The position numbers and the translations under genes are program-made. This document shows positions 26,175 through 29,540 of a DNA stretch of 29,540 bases, one piece after another. The first letter of the stretch is position 1, and each line of letters begins with the position of its first letter. The notes beneath the pieces were generated by a model, which ran no database searches, had not been told where the DNA came from, and saw only the letters and a program-made list of their open reading frames with translations. This DNA is from an uncultured Faecalicatena sp. GTDB lineage: Bacteria; Bacillota; Clostridia; Lachnospirales; Lachnospiraceae. The stretch covers positions 1 to 29,540 of the forward strand of contig CABTYO010000024.1 of NCBI GenBank assembly GCA_902489075.1. The letters are read 5' to 3'.

Positions 26175-26224
26175 GAGAATATTCTGAAAATGGAGTGCAA
26201 AAGGGTCAGACCCCTTTGCACTCC
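26175..26224 (+). repeat. REP-like palindrome, copy E
   Basis: Leader GAGAATATTCTGAAAATGG runs into arms 26192-26207 and 26209-26224 (one A-C mismatch), with the same GGAGTGC/GCACTCC outer stem as copy D. A T-rich run follows (ATATATTTTTTT), so it could terminate the methyltransferase transcript. It differs from copy D by two bases over the shared 49. Confidence 0.9.
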
Positions 26225-26255
26225 ATATATTTTTTTCGATTCTATAAGTTAACTC

Positions 26256-26290
26256 TTGACAATCCTAACTGTATCTGGTAAAGTTACAGT
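26256..26290 (+). promoter_or_regulatory. Promoter and possible operator of the redox genes
   Basis: TTGACA (26256-26261), 17 nt, TAAAGT (26279-26284). Two overlapping inverted repeats cover the spacer and -10: TAACT-N11-AGTTA (26266-26286) and ACTGTA-N11-TACAGT (26268-26290). This suggests a regulator site, but no regulator gene is adjacent. AAGGAGG stands 10 nt before the gene start. Confidence 0.5.
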
Positions 26291-26339
26291 ATAAACTGAA
26301 ACGAAAAATTATACAGATAATTAAGGAGGAAGTTGAGAT

Positions 26340-27692
26340 ATGAAATATCATGATGTGGTCATAGGATTTGGTAAAGGCGGAAAGACGATTGCCGGAGCGC
26401 TTGGGAATGCGGGAAGACGGGTTGCCCTGATCGAGAAGTCGGATAAGATGTATGGCGGGACCTGCATCAATGTGGGATGTATCCCTACGAAATCGCTGGT
26501 ACACAGTGCCCAGAGTGCAGCGTTTGAATGTGTGGATTCGAAAACGGCATATGCAGATGCGGCAGCGAGGAAGACGCAGCTGGTAGAGAAGTTAAGAGGA
26601 AAGAATTTTCAAAAACTGGATACGAATCCGAATGTGACTGTGATCAATGGGACCGCATCATTTCTTTCTCCTCATGAGGTGGAAGTTGTGACAACAAAAG
26701 GGCGTATGACAATTGAAGCGGAGCGGTTTTTCATTAACACAGGGTCTTCACCGTTCATTCCGCCAATCAAAGGGATCGATGGGAATCCGTATGTATATAT
26801 CAGTGAGACTCTGCTGGACCTTACGGTACTGCCGGAGAGAATGGTCATTGTAGGCGGCGGATACATCGGTGTTGAGTTTGCATCGATCTATGCAGACTTT
26901 GGAACGAAGGTCACCATTTTACAGGACGGGGCTGTATTTCTTCCGAGAGAGGATGCGGAAATCGCAGATGCGGTCAGGGAAAACCTGGAAAAGAGAGGTG
27001 CCCGGGTGCTGACAGAAGTGAAAGTCCAGGAAGTCACACAGGCAGACGGATATGCCGAGGTCCGGATCGGGACGAAGGAAGGGGAACAGGTACTTCCGGC
27101 TGAGGCTGTTCTCATTGCGACGGGGCGCAGACCAAACACGAAAGGCCTGAATCTGGAGGCTGCGGGTGTGCAGGTGGATACCCGGGGCGGGATCATCACA
27201 GATGATTCAAGAACCACGACAGCACCGCATATCTTTGCAATGGGCGATGTGGTTGGCGGGCTGCAGTTTACCTATATTTCACTGGATGATTATAGGGTTG
27301 TGGCATCAAAAGTTTTAGGCGACGGCAGTTATACACTTGACAAAAGAGGCGCAGTACCATACAGTGTATTTCTAAATCCACCTTTCTCAAGAGTCGGTAT
27401 GAGTGAGAGGGAAGCGAAGGCAGCAGGCTATCAGGTGAAGATTGCGAAGCTTCCTGCAGCGGCAATTCCAAAGGCACAGGTGTTGGAGCAGCCGGAAGGG
27501 ATCTTAAAGGCTGTGATCGATGCGGATACCGGGAAAATACTGGGCGCACATCTTTTCTGTGCAGAGTCCCATGAGCTGATCAACCTGGTAAAACTTGCGA
27601 TGGATGCAGGGCTTGAGTATACGGTATTTAAAAATATGATCTTCACACATCCGACGATGGGAGAGGCATTGAACGATCTGTTCAATGTATAA
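26340..27692 (+). CDS. RclA-like FAD-dependent pyridine nucleotide-disulfide oxidoreductase
   Basis: This 450-residue flavoprotein belongs to the class I disulfide reductase family. It has FAD motif GFGKGG (9-14), redox-active cysteines C42 and C47 in GGTCINVGCIPTK, an NAD(P)-binding GGGYIGVEFAS near 170, a second FAD motif ATGRRPNTKGL, IFAMGDV, and a C-terminal dimerisation domain with FTHPTMGE (H437, E442). The N-terminus resembles E. coli RclA (IGFGKxGKT then GGTCIN), tied to reactive-chlorine and copper stress, more than lipoamide dehydrogenase, and no dehydrogenase-complex genes are nearby. It is followed 75 nt later by a CcdA-TlpA fusion, suggesting a role in thiol redox balance. The physiological substrate is unknown. 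Confidence 0.85.
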   Translation: MKYHDVVIGFGKGGKTIAGALGNAGRRVALIEKSDKMYGGTCINVGCIPTKSLVHSAQSAAFECVDSKTAYADAAARKTQLVEKLRGKNFQKLDTNPNVTVINGTASFLSPHEVEVVTTKGRMTIEAERFFINTGSSPFIPPIKGIDGNPYVYISETLLDLTVLPERMVIVGGGYIGVEFASIYADFGTKVTILQDGAVFLPREDAEIADAVRENLEKRGARVLTEVKVQEVTQADGYAEVRIGTKEGEQVLPAEAVLIATGRRPNTKGLNLEAAGVQVDTRGGIITDDSRTTTAPHIFAMGDVVGGLQFTYISLDDYRVVASKVLGDGSYTLDKRGAVPYSVFLNPPFSRVGMSEREAKAAGYQVKIAKLPAAAIPKAQVLEQPEGILKAVIDADTGKILGAHLFCAESHELINLVKLAMDAGLEYTVFKNMIFTHPTMGEALNDLFNV

Positions 27693-27767
27693 TCAAATAT
27701 TTTCGGTATCGTTTGAGCCGGGATTGTGGCACGAAATGAAAACAGCTAAGAATAGGGAGAATGTGAT

Positions 27768-29120
27768 ATGGGATTTTCATTAGATGTAGGTGTACCGGTA
27801 CTAACGGTATTTATTCAGGGATTAATCAGCTTCTTTTCCCCATGTGTCCTTCCATTGATACCACTTTATATCGGGTATCTGGCAGGCGGCACGCAGAAAG
27901 TGGGAGAGGACGGCAGAGTCTTTTTCAGCAGAAAAAAAGTGATGGTGAATACGTTGTTTTTCGTCATCGGGGTCAGCTTCACCTTTTTCCTGCTTGGGTT
28001 CGGTGCAAGCGTACTCGGCAGCTTTTTTAAAGGCAGCCAGACGATGTTTGCCCGGATCGGCGGAATACTGATCGTGATATTCGGTCTTTATCAGATGGGG
28101 GTATTCGGCAGATCAAAGGTCTTAAGCCAGGAGCACCGTCTTCCGTTTCATTTAGATACGCTGGCGATGTCTCCGTGGACCGCACTGGTCATGGGATTTA
28201 CGTTCAGCTTCGCATGGACACCGTGCGTAGGGCCGGCACTTTCAAGCGTCCTTTTGATGTCCGCTTCGGCGAGCACAAGAGTATGGGGATTCGTGCTGAT
28301 CGGCGTGTATACACTGGGCTTTGTCCTTCCATTTCTGGCGGTCGGAATATTCAGCACGTCACTTTTGGATCTGTTTAAGAAACATAATAATGTCGTGAAA
28401 TACACAGTAAAGGTCGGCGGTATTCTCATGATCCTGATGGGGCTCATGATGTTCACCGGGAAAATGAATGCGGTCACAGGTTATCTCTCCAGTGTGCAGA
28501 CGGCGCAGCAGGAGGATAAGGATGGTAAAAATACTGCCGGACAGGATGCGGATTCGAATACAAACAAAACAGATAAAAAGTCAGAAAAATCAGAAGAAAG
28601 TTCTGATCAGAAAACGGATGGAAAAGATCAGAATCCGGATCAGCAGTCAGGAGATAAAGGGACAGAGGCAGAGCTGCCGGCTGCAGTCGATTTTGAACTG
28701 AAAGACCAGTTTGGCAATGTGCATAAACTTTCTGATTATAAAGGAAAGACGATCTTTCTGAACTTCTGGGCAACATGGTGCCCGCCGTGCCGCGCAGAAA
28801 TGCCGGATATCCAGAAGCTGTATGAGGCATATCAGAAAGAAGAAGACCCGGAGGTCATTATAATGGGCGTAGCTGGTCCAGAGTATGGCCAGGAGAAATC
28901 AGAAGACCAGGTAAAGCAGTTCCTGGAGGATAACGGGTACACCTATCCGGTCCTCATGGACCAGGGAGGTAAGATGTTTGAACAGTATGGAATCACCTCC
29001 TTCCCGACTACCTTCATGATAACAAAAGAAGGAAAGGTATTCGGATATGTGAGCGGGCAGCTGAGTGAAGAGATTATGAAAAGTATAATCGATCAGACAG
29101 TATCCGGGAAACGTGGGTAG
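27768..29120 (+). CDS. CcdA-TlpA fusion, transmembrane thiol-disulfide exchange protein
   Basis: In 450 residues, the N-terminal ~235 form a CcdA/DsbD-type membrane domain of about six helices with the two redox cysteines C26 (FSPCVLP) and C153 (TPCVGP). A low-complexity Lys/Asp/Gln/Ser linker (about 248-303) leads to a TlpA/ResA-like thioredoxin domain (304-450) with WCPPC (337-341) and a cis-proline loop SFPTTFMI. Electrons from cytoplasmic thioredoxin would pass through the membrane to the outer thioredoxin domain, which could reduce exported thiols or peroxides. GGGAG precedes ATG 27768. It is probably co-transcribed with the upstream flavoprotein. Fusing the two modules makes a simplified DsbD. 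Confidence 0.9.
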   Translation: MGFSLDVGVPVLTVFIQGLISFFSPCVLPLIPLYIGYLAGGTQKVGEDGRVFFSRKKVMVNTLFFVIGVSFTFFLLGFGASVLGSFFKGSQTMFARIGGILIVIFGLYQMGVFGRSKVLSQEHRLPFHLDTLAMSPWTALVMGFTFSFAWTPCVGPALSSVLLMSASASTRVWGFVLIGVYTLGFVLPFLAVGIFSTSLLDLFKKHNNVVKYTVKVGGILMILMGLMMFTGKMNAVTGYLSSVQTAQQEDKDGKNTAGQDADSNTNKTDKKSEKSEESSDQKTDGKDQNPDQQSGDKGTEAELPAAVDFELKDQFGNVHKLSDYKGKTIFLNFWATWCPPCRAEMPDIQKLYEAYQKEEDPEVIIMGVAGPEYGQEKSEDQVKQFLEDNGYTYPVLMDQGGKMFEQYGITSFPTTFMITKEGKVFGYVSGQLSEEIMKSIIDQTVSGKRG

Positions 29121-29125
29121 GACGG

Positions 29126-29172
29126 ATGGTCAGCATAGGGGTCAGACCCTTTTGCTGACCATTTTCAGAATT
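29126..29172 (-). repeat. REP-like palindrome, copy F (inverted)
   Basis: Read on the minus strand it gives leader AATTCTGAAAATGG followed by TCAGCAAAAGGGTC-T-GACCCCTATGCTGACC. The outer stem GGTCAGC/GCTGACC is unique to this copy yet paired. It lies just after the CcdA-TlpA gene and before the rRNA promoter, and could end the redox transcript. Confidence 0.85.
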
Positions 29173-29276
29173 GTTTACGAAAAGGATAAAATAACTGTGC
29201 AGAAGGTGCTGTAAAATATCAAATGGTAGTAATTGTAGATAAAACGTTGAAAAATGTAGAAAAGTGAAATTTAGTG

Positions 29277-29304
29277 TTGACAAAAGGGATACACGTGTGA
29301 TAAT
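29277..29304 (+). promoter_or_regulatory. rRNA operon promoter P1
   Basis: TTGACA (29277-29282), 16-nt spacer, GATAAT (29299-29304), preceded by an A/T-rich stretch resembling an UP element (about 29210-29275). Confidence 0.7.
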
Positions 29305-29384
29305 CTAATTGAGCTGTCGCAAGAGAGAACGGCTGGAAACAGGAAAACCGGGACCGATGCGGAGAAAGAAAATGAAAAAAGTTC

Positions 29385-29413
29385 TTGACAAACAGCACAC
29401 GGTATGATAGCCT
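29385..29413 (+). promoter_or_regulatory. Possible second rRNA promoter P2
   Basis: A perfect TTGACA (29385-29390) follows TTC. The -10 is unclear: TAGCCT stands at 17 nt but matches poorly, and TATGAT stands at only 12 nt. Tandem promoters are common for rRNA operons, which is the main support. Confidence 0.4.
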
Positions 29414-29540
29414 ATAAAAGTTGCTGCTGACGACAACAGACGACAGCGGAAAACAACAGAAAAACAAGAAAGAACCTTGATAATTAAACAATAGACAACA
29501 AACCCTTGAAAATTTCTTATAGAGAAAATTTTTAAGAACA
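29414..29540 (+). other. 16S rRNA leader (pre-rRNA)
   Basis: This is purine-rich leader sequence with a boxA-like TTGATAATTAAACA (29477-29490) and, near the end, an imperfect AT-rich inverted repeat (about 29509-29533) of the kind found in precursor-16S processing stems. The mature 16S start is not reached. It runs in the same direction as the 23S at the left edge. Confidence 0.6.

Noticed and set aside
26340..27692. Lipoamide dehydrogenase or mercuric reductase
   Set aside because: There are no 2-oxoacid dehydrogenase genes nearby, no N-terminal heavy-metal domain and no C-terminal vicinal cysteines; the N-terminal motif fits RclA better.
331..29172. The six hairpins as a CRISPR array or riboswitch family
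   Set aside because: They are dispersed over 29 kb as single units in both orientations, with no regular spacers, and lie mostly at gene ends.

Overview
The window looks like a chromosomal segment of a Gram-positive gut Clostridia, most likely Lachnospiraceae. This rests on the 23S rRNA tail, AGGAGG-type ribosome sites, TTGACA/TATAAT promoters, lipoprotein-type OppA proteins, moderate GC and overall gene style. No phylogenetic search was possible, so the genus stays open. The segment lies between two rRNA operons that read in the same direction: it opens with the last ~118 nt of a 23S rRNA gene and closes inside the promoter and leader of the next rRNA operon, before 16S begins.

Left to right: 23S 3' end and a terminator, with no 5S gene; a minus-strand DUF1963/YwqG-like gene; a first peptide-transport operon (oppB-C-D-F, M29 aminopeptidase, oppA; 2009-8967); a minus-strand gntR-pepV pair (regulator and M20 dipeptidase; 9042-11184); a second, paralogous peptide-transport operon with the same order plus a glycoside-hydrolase-like gene (11454-20402); a cytoplasmic parvulin-type prolyl isomerase; an Eco57I-like restriction-modification pair (21512-26162); and a redox pair, an RclA-like flavin disulfide reductase followed by a CcdA-TlpA fusion (26340-29120).

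The central 18 kb reads as one peptide-scavenging system. Lipoprotein OppA captures oligopeptides, OppBC/OppDF import them, and M29 aminopeptidases and PepV degrade them. Both opp operons start from closely related promoters sharing a 19-nt block. Each has a GntR/FadR-type half-site pair (TGGT-N3-ACC) about 16 nt after the -10 box, so the GntR protein encoded between them may control both. The glycosidase-like gene in operon 2 suggests that its ligand may carry sugar.

Six copies of a REP-like hairpin with core AAAGGGGTCAGACCCCTTT, or close variants, lie in most of the intergenic spaces. Five carry the leader TTCTGAnAATG on the plus strand and one is inverted. Their outer stems differ between copies but stay paired. 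The two copies flanking the restriction-modification genes are near-identical direct repeats.
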